A stretch of 64,000 nucleotides of DNA. Origin: JACCXG01 sp963785755 (GTDB taxonomy: Bacteria > Acidobacteriota > Vicinamibacteria > Vicinamibacterales > 2-12-FULL-66-21). Below, in pieces: positions 55,647-64,000 of this stretch. The notes beneath the pieces are model-generated. The model worked only from the letters and a program-made list of their open reading frames with translations, did not search any database and was not told the DNA's origin. The position numbers and the translations under genes are program-made. Location of the stretch: positions 186,001 through 250,000 of the forward strand of contig CAWAXG010000013.1 of the NCBI GenBank assembly GCA_963785755.1. Reading direction: 5' to 3'. Each line of letters starts with the position of its first letter. Within the stretch, counting starts at the first letter, position 1.

Positions 55647-57280
55647 TCAGTGTCTTCCCGCGCCAGGACCGTCGATGTGCACCGGCCTGTATCCGCCGAT
55701 GCTCTTGAAGTAGAGGAACAGCAGCAGGTAGATGATGGCCATCGCGACCGGGATGAAGGCGTCCGCCTTGAGCGTCTGGCGATCGCCGACGATGCTCGCA
55801 TCGGCCACGATCTGCTGGTCCGGGGTCCTCGGCGCCGCCGTCTGCGCCTGCGACAGCTTCGTGCCGTCGAGGCCCGTGACCTCGTCGAGGAACAGGAACC
55901 TGCTCGGCGCCGGCGCCTTGTACTGCTCGTAAATCGCCGGCGACGTGGTCATCAGATGCTCGGCGGTGAAACGATCCTTCGCGTATCCGAGGCCCGGGCC
56001 GCCGAGGAGACCGGCCGACATCATGCCGATGCCGCCCATGATCGACATCGCGATCGCGCCGGTGCGCGGGAAGCGGTCCCCGACCACCGCGAGCATCGTC
56101 GGCCAGAAGAACGTCTTGCCGACGGCGTAGACCGCCAGCGCCACCATCGCGCCGGCGAACGTTGCGATGCCGCTGACCATCAGCAGGCCGACCGCTCCGA
56201 GCACCGCGCAGATGAAGAGCAGCCCGATCGGAGAAATCTTCAGGCTCTTCTCGATGAAATCGGCGCAGAACCGCAGCGAGAACATCAGCAGCGAGGTGAA
56301 GACGAACAGGATCTTGCCCTGCGCCGGCGTCAGGATGTTGCCGGTGATGTTCTGAATCCAGCCGTCGGTCCCGAGCTCGACCGCGCCGACGAGGAGCGTG
56401 CGTCATGAACAGCACGAACAGGAGCAGTGAGCCGGCGGAGAAACTCGTCTTGATGCCGACGACGAGCAGCAGTCGCCAGCGCGACGGCATACGAGAGAAC
56501 CGCCCAGGCCGTCGGACGTGAAGAAGGGATTCCCGGTGAAGAACGTGAGGAGCTACCGAGCTGGTCCTTGAAGAAGAGCGCGACCAGAAAACACGCGACC
56601 AGCGCACCGAGGATGCCGACGTCCTTGAGCATCTCCCCGACGCTCAGTCCCTTCTCCGACGCCTCCGATTTCGGGAAGTGCTGGCCCATGAACACGAGGC
56701 CGTAGAGCGCCGTCGGCACGAGGAAGAGACCGAGCTGCACCTTCCAGCTCACCTGCATGCCCTCGCCCGAGAATCCAGCCCACCAGCCCGCCGAGCACCA
56801 GCCCCGCCGGCCAGCTCGCATGGAGGATGTTCAGGTAATGCGTGCGGTTGTGGGGGAAGAGCGTGGAGACCAGCGGATTGGCCACCGCTTCGAGCGTGCC
56901 GTTCGCGAGCGCGAAGACGAACGTGCCGATGTAGAGGAACAAGTAGGCCGTCGTCCTGGGACTGTCCCTTGGTCGCCGCGAACGTGATGAAGGCCGACAG
57001 GACGTGGAACAGGAACGCCGCGACGACCAGCTTGCCGTAGCCGATCTTGTCGACGACGACCCCGCCGATGATGATGCCGAAGCAGAAGCCGGTGAAGCCT
57101 GCGCCGCCGATGGCCCCGAGCTGCGCGCCGGTGAAGCCGAAATCGAGCGGCCCAGTTGGCCAGGATGCCGCCGCGGATGCCGAAGCCGATGCCGGCGGCG
57201 AGAATGGCCAGGAAGCCGGCCCACAGCAGCCGCTGGGCGTTCGACGCGACGGCTCCGTTCCTCACAGTTCCAGACGTCAT
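55647..57280 (-). pseudogene. MFS transporter, broken into at least six frame segments
   Basis: The protein can be followed through all minus-strand frames: LLWAGFLAILAAGIGFGIRG at the start (ATG 57280), PLDFGFTGAQLGAIGG, then LFLYIGTFVFALANGTLEAV, MQVSWKVQLGLFLVPTALYG, VGILGALVACFLVALFFKDQ, GSLLLFVLFMTHA and finally the longest piece (56285-55647) with VGKTFFWPTMLAVVGDRFPR and GGIGMMSAGLLGGPGLGYAK. About 12 membrane helices in total; sugar:cation symporter-like. Break density is highest at 56.4-57.2 kb. Order with ThuA and epimerase suggests sugar or keto-sugar uptake if the gene is in fact intact. Confidence 0.8.
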
Positions 57281-57310
57281 AGTTGGTCCTTGGCAGTCAG
57301 CTCTACGGAT

Positions 57311-58591
57311 TTAGGTGTATTCAGCTTCAGGCCGGCTGTGCGAATCCGAGCTCGGCCAGCCTATCGGGTTCCCCGGAAGCCCGGGACTTTTCGTGAGGTT
57401 CTCGACGAGGAAGAGCCCGCTCTTGCCGGGACAGACTATATCGACATCCCCGTCGCCGTCGATATCGATCACCGGTATCTGCATGCCGCACCCCATGCGG
57501 CCGCCGTAGTCAACGAGATGCCTCATCCACTCCACGCTCGTGGCCGCGGGCTTGCCGCCAGCCGCAGGTTGAGTGGTCTTGTATTCGTACCAGTACACAC
57601 CGAGCGGCTCGCGTTCTCCGGGATCCGATCCGTTGTGGGCCATGAAGCGCTTTCCGGTCACGAGATCGACTCTGCCGTCACCGTTGAGATCGGCCAGCGT
57701 CGAGGCATGCCCCTGCGACCACGCGCCGTCGATCATCCGCTTGGTCCACTTCTCGTCGGGGCCCTGCTCGAACCAGAAGACGCCGAAGTCATGGCCGGCG
57801 GCGGTCACTACGTCGTTCCGGCCGTCGCCGTTGACGTCGAGCACGTGCATGAACCCGAGCGAGGCGACGGCTGGCGGCTGCCCCGGTTTTGGCGCCGGAT
57901 CCTGCTTGGCTGGCGGCGTAATCTCGACGTTCGCCGGCTCCCAGGCCGCGTGATACGTCCAGTTCGCGGCGCGGGGATCGGCGGGCGCTTCGAGCCAGCC
58001 GCGGGGCGTCAGGATGTCGGTGCGGCCGTCCTTGTTCACGTCGCCTGCCCCGATGCCGTGTCCGTAGCTGCGATCGCTGACGACGTGCTTCGCCCAGCCC
58101 TTGTCCTTAATCTCGTACCACGCCTGTCCCGTCCCGTTTTCCTGCGCGAGAATCTCGTGCGCCCGGCCGTCGTTGTTGAGGTCCGCGAGGATCGCGAATT
58201 CGACGTTGAACCCGGAATTGATCGTCGCCTCGACCCACGGCCCGCGGCTCTTGCCAGGATTCCTGAACCACGAGATCTTCCGGCTGAACCAGGTGACGCT
58301 GGCGACATCGGTAAAGCCGTCGCCGTCGACGTCGACCGGGAGATCGCTGAAGTTGTCGATGTAGTTGTTCGAGAAGCCGAGCTCGCGGAAGGTTCGCCTG
58401 GTCCAGCGCGGCGCCTCGTACCAGCTGTCACCCGACACGATGTCGAGCCGGCCGTCGCGGTTGAAGTCGGCGACCGCTGCGGTCTCGCTGGCGCCGCCGT
58501 CGAGCATCTGCGGCTTGAACGAAATGCCGGCCGGCGGCGTCGCAGCCACCGACAACAGCGAAAGAGACAAGGCGAGGACTCTCGCAGACAT
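57311..58591 (-). CDS. Secreted FG-GAP/VCBS repeat protein, paralogue 1 (426 aa)
   Basis: ATG 58591 starts a signal peptide (MSARVLALSLSLLSVAATPP). The mature part is a propeller of FG-GAP repeats with calcium loops: AVADFNRDGRLDIVSGDSWY, PVDVDGDGFTDVASVTWF, LADLNNDGRAHEILAQEN, GAGDVNKDGRTDIL, HVLDVNGDGRNDVVTAAG, LADLNGDGRVDLVTGKRF and VIDIDGDGDVDIVCPGKSG. Conserved Trp-Tyr-Glu pairs (SWYEAP, AWYEIK, YWYEYK) recur in each blade. Extracellular carbohydrate or partner binding is likely. It is a tandem paralogue of the next gene upstream. Confidence 0.88.
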   Translation of the reverse strand: MSARVLALSLSLLSVAATPPAGISFKPQMLDGGASETAAVADFNRDGRLDIVSGDSWYEAPRWTRRTFRELGFSNNYIDNFSDLPVDVDGDGFTDVASVTWFSRKISWFRNPGKSRGPWVEATINSGFNVEFAILADLNNDGRAHEILAQENGTGQAWYEIKDKGWAKHVVSDRSYGHGIGAGDVNKDGRTDILTPRGWLEAPADPRAANWTYHAAWEPANVEITPPAKQDPAPKPGQPPAVASLGFMHVLDVNGDGRNDVVTAAGHDFGVFWFEQGPDEKWTKRMIDGAWSQGHASTLADLNGDGRVDLVTGKRFMAHNGSDPGEREPLGVYWYEYKTTQPAAGGKPAATSVEWMRHLVDYGGRMGCGMQIPVIDIDGDGDVDIVCPGKSGLFLVENLTKSPGLPGNPIGWPSSDSHSRPEAEYT

Positions 58592-58631
58592 GTGGCGTTT
58601 TTCTCCCGGCGAAACACGCTGGAGACGCGGG

Positions 58632-58637
58632 ATTATA
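58632..58637 (-). promoter_or_regulatory. TATAAT -10 box upstream of FG-GAP paralogue 1
   Basis: A perfect minus-strand TATAAT about 40 bases before ATG 58591. No convincing -35 box at 16-18 bases. The leader would contain GGGAG as a possible ribosome binding site. Confidence 0.4.
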
Positions 58638-58653
58638 CAGTGTTTCCGCGTGG

Positions 58654-58729
58654 TTTCCGCCTTCAGGCGGAAGGAAACGGCTGGCGCCGTTCTCAACGAC
58701 AGCCACATCCTTCCGGCTAAAGCCGGAAG
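58654..58729. repeat. Two REP-like hairpins
   Basis: TTCCGCC-TTCA-GGCGGAA (58654-58671) and CTTCCGGCT-AA-AGCCGGAAG (58710-58729), 38 bases apart, between the two FG-GAP genes. Both share a TTCCG stem start and short loop, as in REP elements mobilised by RAYT transposases; no such transposase gene is in the window. Confidence 0.6.
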
Positions 58730-58775
58730 CTACGAGTGGACAAATTCGCAGGCCCCTCTGGCCGACTCCGTCGTG

Positions 58776-60239
58776 TCAGCGCGCCCGGGCTGTCTTCGTC
58801 AGGTTCTCCGCCACGAACAGCCCCGTCTTCCCTGCGGTGATGACGTCCCGGTCGCCGTCGCCATCGATGTCTTCGACCGCCATCTGAAGGCCGCCGCCCG
58901 CCCGGCCGCCGTAGTCGACGATGTGGCGGATCCACTCGACGCCCTTCGCGTTCTGGCGGTACTGGTACCAGTAGATGCCCATCGGCTCGCGTTCGGCGGG
59001 ATCCGTTCCCGACCGGCCGAAGTATCGCTTCGCCGCGACGAGATCCGCCTGTCCGTCAGCGTTCAGGTCCGCCAGCGCGGATGAATGCGCGTTGGCCCAC
59101 GTGTTGTCGATCACCCGCCGGACCCACTGTCCGTCCGCCTGCTGCTCGAACCACAGCACGCCATAGCTGTGGGCCATCGAGGTCAGCACGTCGCTGCGCC
59201 CGTCCTTGTTGATGTCGACGACGAACATGAATGCGTATTCGGCGGGCCGGGCAGGGGGCTGGGCCGGTTGGGCCAGCGCGGTTTCGTTGACCATGACGAC
59301 GTCGCCGGTCATGGCGGCGCCGTTCAGCAGGTCGAACTTTCCCGGTCCGTATTCCCTCAGGAATCCCAGCTTGATCGCCTCGGCCGTGGACATCCGGCGA
59401 AACGGCTGCGTCGGGTCGAATCGCGCGGGCGCAGGAGCAGGCGCAGCTGGAGCGCCGGGCATCGGTGGCAGCGCAGCCCAGTCCGTCGCATGAAACGTCC
59501 ACTCGCCCGCGGCACGGACGTCGGGCGGCGCCTCCAGCCAGCCGGCCGGCGTGAGGATGTCGTTGCGCTTGTCGCCGTTGATGTCGCCCGCGCCGATGCC
59601 GTGGCCATAGCTGCGCGAACTCACGACGCGTTTCATCCATTTCCCTTTTTCAACTTCGTACCAGGTCAATGGCGCATTACCGGCGCCAGTGAACTGCGGC
59701 AGGATCTCGATCGCCTTCCCGTCGTTGTTCAAATCGACGAGGAACGCGAATTCGGTCGGGCCAACGGCATCGATCTCCGTCTCCACCCACGGGCCGCGGC
59801 CCTTCCCCGGATTCTTCAGCCAGACGATCCGCCGCGCGAAGTACGCGATCTGGACGATGTCGGTGTAGCCGTCGCCGTCCACGTCGACCGGGAGGTCGCT
59901 GAAGTTGTCGATGTAGCTGCCGTTGAACGGGATGTCGCGGATCTTGTGCTTCGTCCAGGCTGGCGCCTCGTACCAGTACTCCGCCGACAGGATGTCGAGG
60001 CGGCCGTCTCTGTTGAAGTCGGCGACGGCGACGCTCTCGCTGAACCCCGGATCGACCATGTGCATCCGGAACGCGATGTCGGCGGGACGCGAGCTCACCG
60101 GAGCGTTCTGCGCCGCGAGCGTTGCGAAGGCGGCGATGACGAGCACACACGACAACACGATGACAGCCGGACGACGAATCCGCTCCGCGGCCGCACGACG
60201 GCACGACGGCACGACGGCACGACGATAAGTGGTCTCCAT
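58776..60239 (-). CDS. Secreted FG-GAP/VCBS repeat protein, paralogue 2 (487 aa)
   Basis: Same layout as the neighbour at 57311: VADFNRDGRLDILSAEYWYE, NFSDLPVDVDGDGYTDIV, LVDLNNDGKAIEILPQF, GAGDINGDKRNDILTPAGW, VVDINKDGRSDVLTSMAHS, LADLNADGQADLVAAKRYF and VEDIDGDGDRDVITAGKTGL. An insert of about 60 residues (MSTAEAIKLGFLREYGPG) is absent from paralogue 1. The signal segment is PAVIVLSCVLVIAAFATLA. ATG 60239 lies inside the repeat element at 60193-60279, so the first 20 residues (METTYRRAVVPSCRRAAAE) are repeat-encoded; a GTG a little further in is an alternative. Confidence 0.87.
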   Translation of the reverse strand: METTYRRAVVPSCRRAAAERIRRPAVIVLSCVLVIAAFATLAAQNAPVSSRPADIAFRMHMVDPGFSESVAVADFNRDGRLDILSAEYWYEAPAWTKHKIRDIPFNGSYIDNFSDLPVDVDGDGYTDIVQIAYFARRIVWLKNPGKGRGPWVETEIDAVGPTEFAFLVDLNNDGKAIEILPQFTGAGNAPLTWYEVEKGKWMKRVVSSRSYGHGIGAGDINGDKRNDILTPAGWLEAPPDVRAAGEWTFHATDWAALPPMPGAPAAPAPAPARFDPTQPFRRMSTAEAIKLGFLREYGPGKFDLLNGAAMTGDVVMVNETALAQPAQPPARPAEYAFMFVVDINKDGRSDVLTSMAHSYGVLWFEQQADGQWVRRVIDNTWANAHSSALADLNADGQADLVAAKRYFGRSGTDPAEREPMGIYWYQYRQNAKGVEWIRHIVDYGGRAGGGLQMAVEDIDGDGDRDVITAGKTGLFVAENLTKTARAR

Positions 60240-60279
60240 AAGTGATTCCGTCGTGCCTTCGTGACGTCGTGCCGTCGTG
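60193..60279. repeat. CACGACGG-type inverted repeat element, copy A
   Basis: Left arm: CACGACGG in tandem four times (60193-60225). Right arm: complementary CCGTCGTGCCTTCGTGACG and GTCGTGCCGTCGTGG (60249-60279). The loop contains the minus-strand ATG at 60239. A second copy is at 63597-63680. Confidence 0.85.
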
Positions 60280-60342
60280 GACGCCGTAGGCGATGGTGTC
60301 GGTCGATCTACGCAGAGCATCTGGACTTGGCCTGCGATAGCG

Positions 60343-63300
60343 CTACTGACTGCTCCCGACGATTCGCATGATGTACGCGGTGACGTCCCGAACCCCGGCG
60401 TCCGTCACCTTGTCGGGCAGATCCTCCGGCATGATCGACGAACGGTCGGTCGACCGCTTCGCGATCTGGGCCTTCGCGACCGTCACCGGCTCCGGCTCGG
60501 CCGCTGTCTTCAGCACCACGCTCTGAGCGGTCTCGCTGACGACGAGTCCGCGCAGCGTCGTGCCGTCCTTCATCGCGAGCACGGTCGTGTTGAACTTCGG
60601 ATCCACGCGTTCGTTCGGGAAGAACACCGAGCGCAGGACGTCGCGGCGCGGCAGCCGATCGGCGACCTTGGTGAGATCGGGTGCGTAGTCCTTGCCGAGG
60701 GTGCCAAATCGATGGCACTGCGCGCACGTGTCACGGAAGACCCGCTCACCGGCGGCTGCATCCGGCGCCCCGCCCCGGCCGGCGAGCGACCCGGCCGGGC
60801 CGCCACGAGGGAACACCAGATTGTCGTAGCGCTCCTGGCGGTCGAGCGGGACCTGCGGGCCTCGCCCTCGGCCGCCGGGTCCGCCGCGGCCTCCGGGCAC
60901 CGCAGTACCTGCTGCTGCAGCGGGCGCCGGCGTACCGCCCCCGGGCGGCGCAGCGGCCGGCGGTGGCGCCGCCGCGGCGACGTCGTCGGTGATCGGCGCG
61001 AACAGCGGCACCGCCTTGTAGGCCACCTGCTTCTCGTCTTCCGTGAACACGTCGATGGTGGCGTCGAAGATGTTGTTCACGTGTCCGGCGAACGTCGAGC
61101 CGCCGCGCCATTTCGACGCTTTCGCGTACCAGTCGATCACCTTCGTCTTCTGCGCCGTCGTCCAGCCGGCGTCGATCACGCGGAGCGAGTAGGCGAGGTC
61201 GATCTGCCCCGGCTGATCCTCCTCGCTCTTCGGCATGATGGCGAGAATGCGATCGATCACGTCCGGCTCGCCGGTGTATGCGAGCACCTTCGCGAGGTGG
61301 TGCGCCAGCAGGAACTGCGCGCACTGCGCTTCGGGCCCCGTCTGATTGGTGCACTCCACCCATGTGCCCGCCGGAGGAGCGGCCGGCATGTACTTGATCA
61401 GTGCCGCGTGAACCTGTTTGCGGATCTCGGGATCCACGCCGGTCGGCACCTGGCTCGCCGCCACCTCGAACGTTCGGAGCACGCGGATTCTCTCCTGCGG
61501 CGTCAACGTGGTTCGCTGCATCAGGCCGACCAGCTTCTCGAACACCGGCCGCAGCTCGGACTGCGCCTGCGCCTCGGGCGCGGTGTTCGCGATGGCGACG
61601 AGCCCCTCGGTCAGCGCCACCAGATTCGTTTCCGCCATCACCAGCTTCACCCACTCGGCGCGCGGCGTGTGTTCGAGCGCGATGCGACCCGAATACCGCA
61701 CGAATCGATCGGGATTCCTGAGCAGCGCGTAGACGTCGGCGACCGGCGCGAAGGCCGGCGACCCGGCGCTGAGTCCCTGACGCACGAGCGCTTCCGCCGC
61801 GCGCCGCTGCACGAGGGCATTCGCATCCTTGAGCGCCGCGGCCGCGACTGCCTTCGCGGCATCGCCGCCCTGCACGCCAGCCACGTAGACGGCTGCCGCG
61901 CGGACGTCGGCCACACGATCTTTGATCAGCGCTTTCAGCAGGTCGGCGCCAGGCGGCACTCCATGCCGCTGCATCTCGAGCACGGCGCGCACGCGATCCT
62001 GCGGCCCCGCCGACGCACTGCGCGCGAGCTTCTCGAGCTCAGCGCCAAATCCGGCGCCCATAGTCGTCTTCACTCGCTCGATCGCGTCCCAGCCCCAGCT
62101 CGAAAGCGGCTGCGGTTGCCGGACGACCGCGAGGATCCCGGTCATGTCGGGCTGCGCGGGCTTCGCGCCGGTCCAGGTGACCTTGTACAAGCCGCCCTGC
62201 CCGGCGGCGCCGCCAGTCGTCAGATAGACGTTGCCGTCGGGGCCGACTTCGAGATCGCTGATCGGCATCGGCTCGCCATGGAGGAACTCGGCCAGGTCTT
62301 CACGGCCCTTGTAGGTGCCGCCGGCGGGCGTCAACGCCGTGTAGAGCAGGCGGCCGCGCGACCAGTCCGCTTCGAACAGGCTGTCGAAGAAGCTCGCCGG
62401 ATAGGCGTAGCTCTGATAGAACTCGACGCCCACGGGCGATCCGCGGCGCAGATGCCGCAGGGCGGGGATGGTGTCGAAGTATTCGTCCTGGAACTTGCCG
62501 GTGCCGTTGCGATACCCCGCATCGCCGCCCGGAATCATGTGAATCGTCCGCACCTCGCGATACCACGGCGCGTTGACGTCCCACTCCATGTCGCTGTCGA
62601 ACGTGAACGCCTCGCCTGCGAGGTTGTAGGCAAAGTCGTACGGATTCCGCATGCCGCTGAAGAACAGGCTGAACTTGTTGCCTGGCTGGAGGCGCCACAC
62701 CGTGGCATGCACGCCGATGCGCGTGCTGTTGCCGAACCGCGGATCGTTGAACTGCGGCAGGAACTGGCGCTCCTCGACGTTCTGCCAGTTCGGCGAGCTC
62801 TCCTTGTCCACCGCGTTGTCGTTCGCGTCGGTCGGCGACGTCCGCGCCCCGACGTAGGTGTTGTTGCCGATGAGGTGCATGATGCTCCCGTCAGGGCCGC
62901 GCCGGATGGCGTGCGGACCGTGGTCGCCCATGCCGTTCGAGTGGTAACCCTGCAGGCGCTCGATCGTATCCATCACGTCGTCGCCGTTCTTGTCCTGCAG
63001 CTTGTAGAAGCCGGGATATCCGCGAGCCGGCAGCTGGTTCTGCCCGCCGCGTCCGCCGGGTCCCTGCTGTCCCCGGCCGCCCGGATCGGCGCCCGCCTGC
63101 TGCCCGCCGCGGCCCCGACCCGTGTCAGGCGGCAGCGGCGGATCGCCGGCCACCTCACCGCGGCAGTTCGCATACAGCGTGGTCCGGCTCTCGTAGAAGA
63201 GCCCGTGGCACGTGTTCAGCTGCTCGGCGACGATCTTCTCGCCTTCGAAAATGCCGTCGCGGTTCTCATCGAGAAGGACGCGCGGCGAGCTGCCGCTGCC

Positions 63301-63642
63301 GGAGCTGCTCTGCGACACCACGGGCCGTCCCTGGGGGTCGAACGTCACGACGATGTAGGACTCGGCCTTCTCCGCCGGCGTGACGCGCTCGATCTTGAAG
63401 CCAGGCAGCAGCGCGAACGGAGAACCAGGCGGGAACGGCTGATCCTGGGCCCGCTCGGGCGATGGTTTCTGCTGCTGCCAGGCTTCAGGCAAGCCTGCGA
63501 ACAACGCCAACACTGCAAGACCGAGGCTGAAGTTTCTTGGCAGAGTGCATGCGGTAGCTCCAAAGCCCAATACCAGAAAACGATTGCGCTTCGCGCCACA
63601 CGACGGCACGACGTCACGACGGCCACGAAGAGTTTCGCTCAT
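60343..63642 (-). CDS. Secreted PQQ-type dehydrogenase with HEAT-like repeats and C-terminal cytochrome c (about 1,099 aa)
   Basis: After a signal segment (FSLGLAVLALFAGLPEAW) come a propeller-type dehydrogenase (GFKIERVTPAEKAESYIVVT, VLLDENRDGIFEGEKIVAEQ, DGPDGSIM-type NGMGDHGPHAIRRGPDGSIM, FSGMRNPYDFAYNLAGEA), HEAT-like repeats (about residues 520-780), a Pro/Gly/Ala-rich linker, then a c-type heme site CAQCHRFG near 985 with a PVC-type raoul-like tail (MKDGTTLRGLVVSETAQSVV, IMPEDLPDKVTD). A second Gly-rich insert (residues about 175-215) interrupts the propeller. ATG 63642 lies in the loop of a repeat element, so the true start may be further in. Periplasmic sugar or alcohol oxidation is likely. 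Confidence 0.88.
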   Translation of the reverse strand: MSETLRGRRDVVPSCGAKRNRFLVLGFGATACTLPRNFSLGLAVLALFAGLPEAWQQQKPSPERAQDQPFPPGSPFALLPGFKIERVTPAEKAESYIVVTFDPQGRPVVSQSSSGSGSSPRVLLDENRDGIFEGEKIVAEQLNTCHGLFYESRTTLYANCRGEVAGDPPLPPDTGRGRGGQQAGADPGGRGQQGPGGRGGQNQLPARGYPGFYKLQDKNGDDVMDTIERLQGYHSNGMGDHGPHAIRRGPDGSIMHLIGNNTYVGARTSPTDANDNAVDKESSPNWQNVEERQFLPQFNDPRFGNSTRIGVHATVWRLQPGNKFSLFFSGMRNPYDFAYNLAGEAFTFDSDMEWDVNAPWYREVRTIHMIPGGDAGYRNGTGKFQDEYFDTIPALRHLRRGSPVGVEFYQSYAYPASFFDSLFEADWSRGRLLYTALTPAGGTYKGREDLAEFLHGEPMPISDLEVGPDGNVYLTTGGAAGQGGLYKVTWTGAKPAQPDMTGILAVVRQPQPLSSWGWDAIERVKTTMGAGFGAELEKLARSASAGPQDRVRAVLEMQRHGVPPGADLLKALIKDRVADVRAAAVYVAGVQGGDAAKAVAAAALKDANALVQRRAAEALVRQGLSAGSPAFAPVADVYALLRNPDRFVRYSGRIALEHTPRAEWVKLVMAETNLVALTEGLVAIANTAPEAQAQSELRPVFEKLVGLMQRTTLTPQERIRVLRTFEVAASQVPTGVDPEIRKQVHAALIKYMPAAPPAGTWVECTNQTGPEAQCAQFLLAHHLAKVLAYTGEPDVIDRILAIMPKSEEDQPGQIDLAYSLRVIDAGWTTAQKTKVIDWYAKASKWRGGSTFAGHVNNIFDATIDVFTEDEKQVAYKAVPLFAPITDDVAAAAPPPAAAPPGGGTPAPAAAAGTAVPGGRGGPGGRGRGPQVPLDRQERYDNLVFPRGGPAGSLAGRGGAPDAAAGERVFRDTCAQCHRFGTLGKDYAPDLTKVADRLPRRDVLRSVFFPNERVDPKFNTTVLAMKDGTTLRGLVVSETAQSVVLKTAAEPEPVTVAKAQIAKRSTDRSSIMPEDLPDKVTDAGVRDVTAYIMRIVGSSQ

Positions 63643-63680
63643 GTCTTCGTCGTGCCGTAGTGCCTTCGTGCCCTCGTGCG
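63597..63680. repeat. CACGACGG-type inverted repeat element, copy B
   Basis: Left arm CACGACGGCACGACGTCACG (starting 63599) and GACGGCCACGAAG; right arm CTTCGTCGTGCCGTAGTGCC and TTCGTGCCCTCGTGCGG. As in copy A, a minus-strand ATG (63642) lies between the arms and the left arm is read as RRDVVPSC-type residues. Confidence 0.8.
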
Positions 63681-63737
63681 GCGCGTTAGCGCTCAAACTC
63701 CCGGATGTGAGACGTTGCTGTTCGCCGTTATCGACGT

Positions 63738-64000
63738 TTACTTCAACTTGATCGCAACGTTCCTGATCTCGAGCTTCATGGGCGGTCCGACATGCAGCTG
63801 GAACCCGATCAGACCGCCGAGCGACCGTCCTTTCAGGTCATCGTCGATGCAGACGGCGGTGGTGTGTCCGTTGACGATGTGCACGAGCGTGCCGCCGCGC
63901 GCGATCAGGTGGAACTGATTCCAGTCGTTCGGCTTGAACGTGGCGGCGAGCTGCTCGGGCGATTCGAGCACCCCGACACGTCCCTTCGTGCCGTCCGGCG
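63738..64000 (-). CDS. DUF1080 (3-keto-disaccharide hydrolase-like) protein, C-terminal part only
   Basis: The frame is open to the right edge of the window, so the N-terminal half lies outside; GTG 63971 is internal. The visible 86 residues (KPNDWNQFHLIARGGTLVHI, VNGHTTAVCIDDD, GLIGFQLHVGPPMKLEIRNV) are the end of the concanavalin-like fold of DUF1080. Characterised members hydrolyse 3-keto-glycosides or bind sugars. It is upstream of the large dehydrogenase gene on the same strand and is probably co-transcribed with it. Confidence 0.87.
   Translation of the reverse strand, partial: PDGTKGRVGVLESPEQLAATFKPNDWNQFHLIARGGTLVHIVNGHTTAVCIDDDLKGRSLGGLIGFQLHVGPPMKLEIRNVAIKLK

Noticed and set aside
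60277..63660. An antisense open frame of 1,127 codons on the plus strand
   Set aside because: It mirrors the real dehydrogenase gene almost end to end, is Arg/His/Gly-rich without any domain, and has no ribosome binding site. Long antisense frames are expected in GC-rich coding DNA.

Overview
The window looks like a chromosomal piece of a GC-rich member of the Acidobacteriota, most like Vicinamibacteria. This rests on gene content only: Ser/Thr protein kinases, ankyrin proteins, a cytochrome b with a fused c-type tail, many secreted PQQ-type sugar dehydrogenases with HEAT, cytochrome c or cupredoxin modules, ThuA and Gfo/Idh/MocA proteins, and FG-GAP proteins. No rRNA, tRNA, CRISPR array or replication origin was recognised.

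Region 1 (1-22 kb) is an accessory zone full of broken genes. It opens with the end of a cytochrome b/diheme c gene, then an ankyrin protein, small hypotheticals, a GH3 remnant, a frameshifted hybrid histidine kinase, CorA and a response regulator. A graveyard of gene ends follows at 10.1-12.4 kb (serine hydrolase tail, IS3 remnant, BNR tail). The most striking intact gene, at 13.2-15.1 kb, fuses a Ser/Thr kinase to a MurQ-like N-acetylmuramic acid 6-phosphate etherase. Between 15.2 and 19.6 kb lie diverged copies of 3' gene ends that also occur at 0.7-1.1 kb and 11.9 kb, a PHP-type secreted hydrolase and a Fic gene that has lost its catalytic core. A split HNH endonuclease gene and a broken secreted protein close the region.

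Region 2 (22-29 kb, minus strand) is a compact glycolate or D-lactate operon: a 2-hydroxyacid dehydrogenase, a LctP/GlcA permease, then glcD, glcE and glcF.

Region 3 (29-64 kb) is mostly sugar metabolism: a LacI regulator, three Gfo/Idh/MocA oxidoreductases, two ThuA-containing proteins, three large secreted dehydrogenases, a PPi-type phosphofructokinase, two TIM-barrel isomerase/epimerases, a cupin isomerase, an aldose-epimerase-like protein, an azurin-like cupredoxin, an MFS transporter, two FG-GAP paralogues and a DUF1080 protein. Together they would fit periplasmic oxidation of sugars, possibly through 3-keto intermediates, with electrons passed to cytochrome c and copper proteins. That pathway is inference.

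Two features run through the window. First, intergenic regions carry several unrelated families of short tandem repeats, mostly arranged as inverted arms around a spacer; some touch or supply the 5' ends of genes. Second, many conserved genes are split by single-base indels, often in homopolymers, so part of the apparent decay may be assembly error. Coordinates of split genes are therefore given as whole loci.
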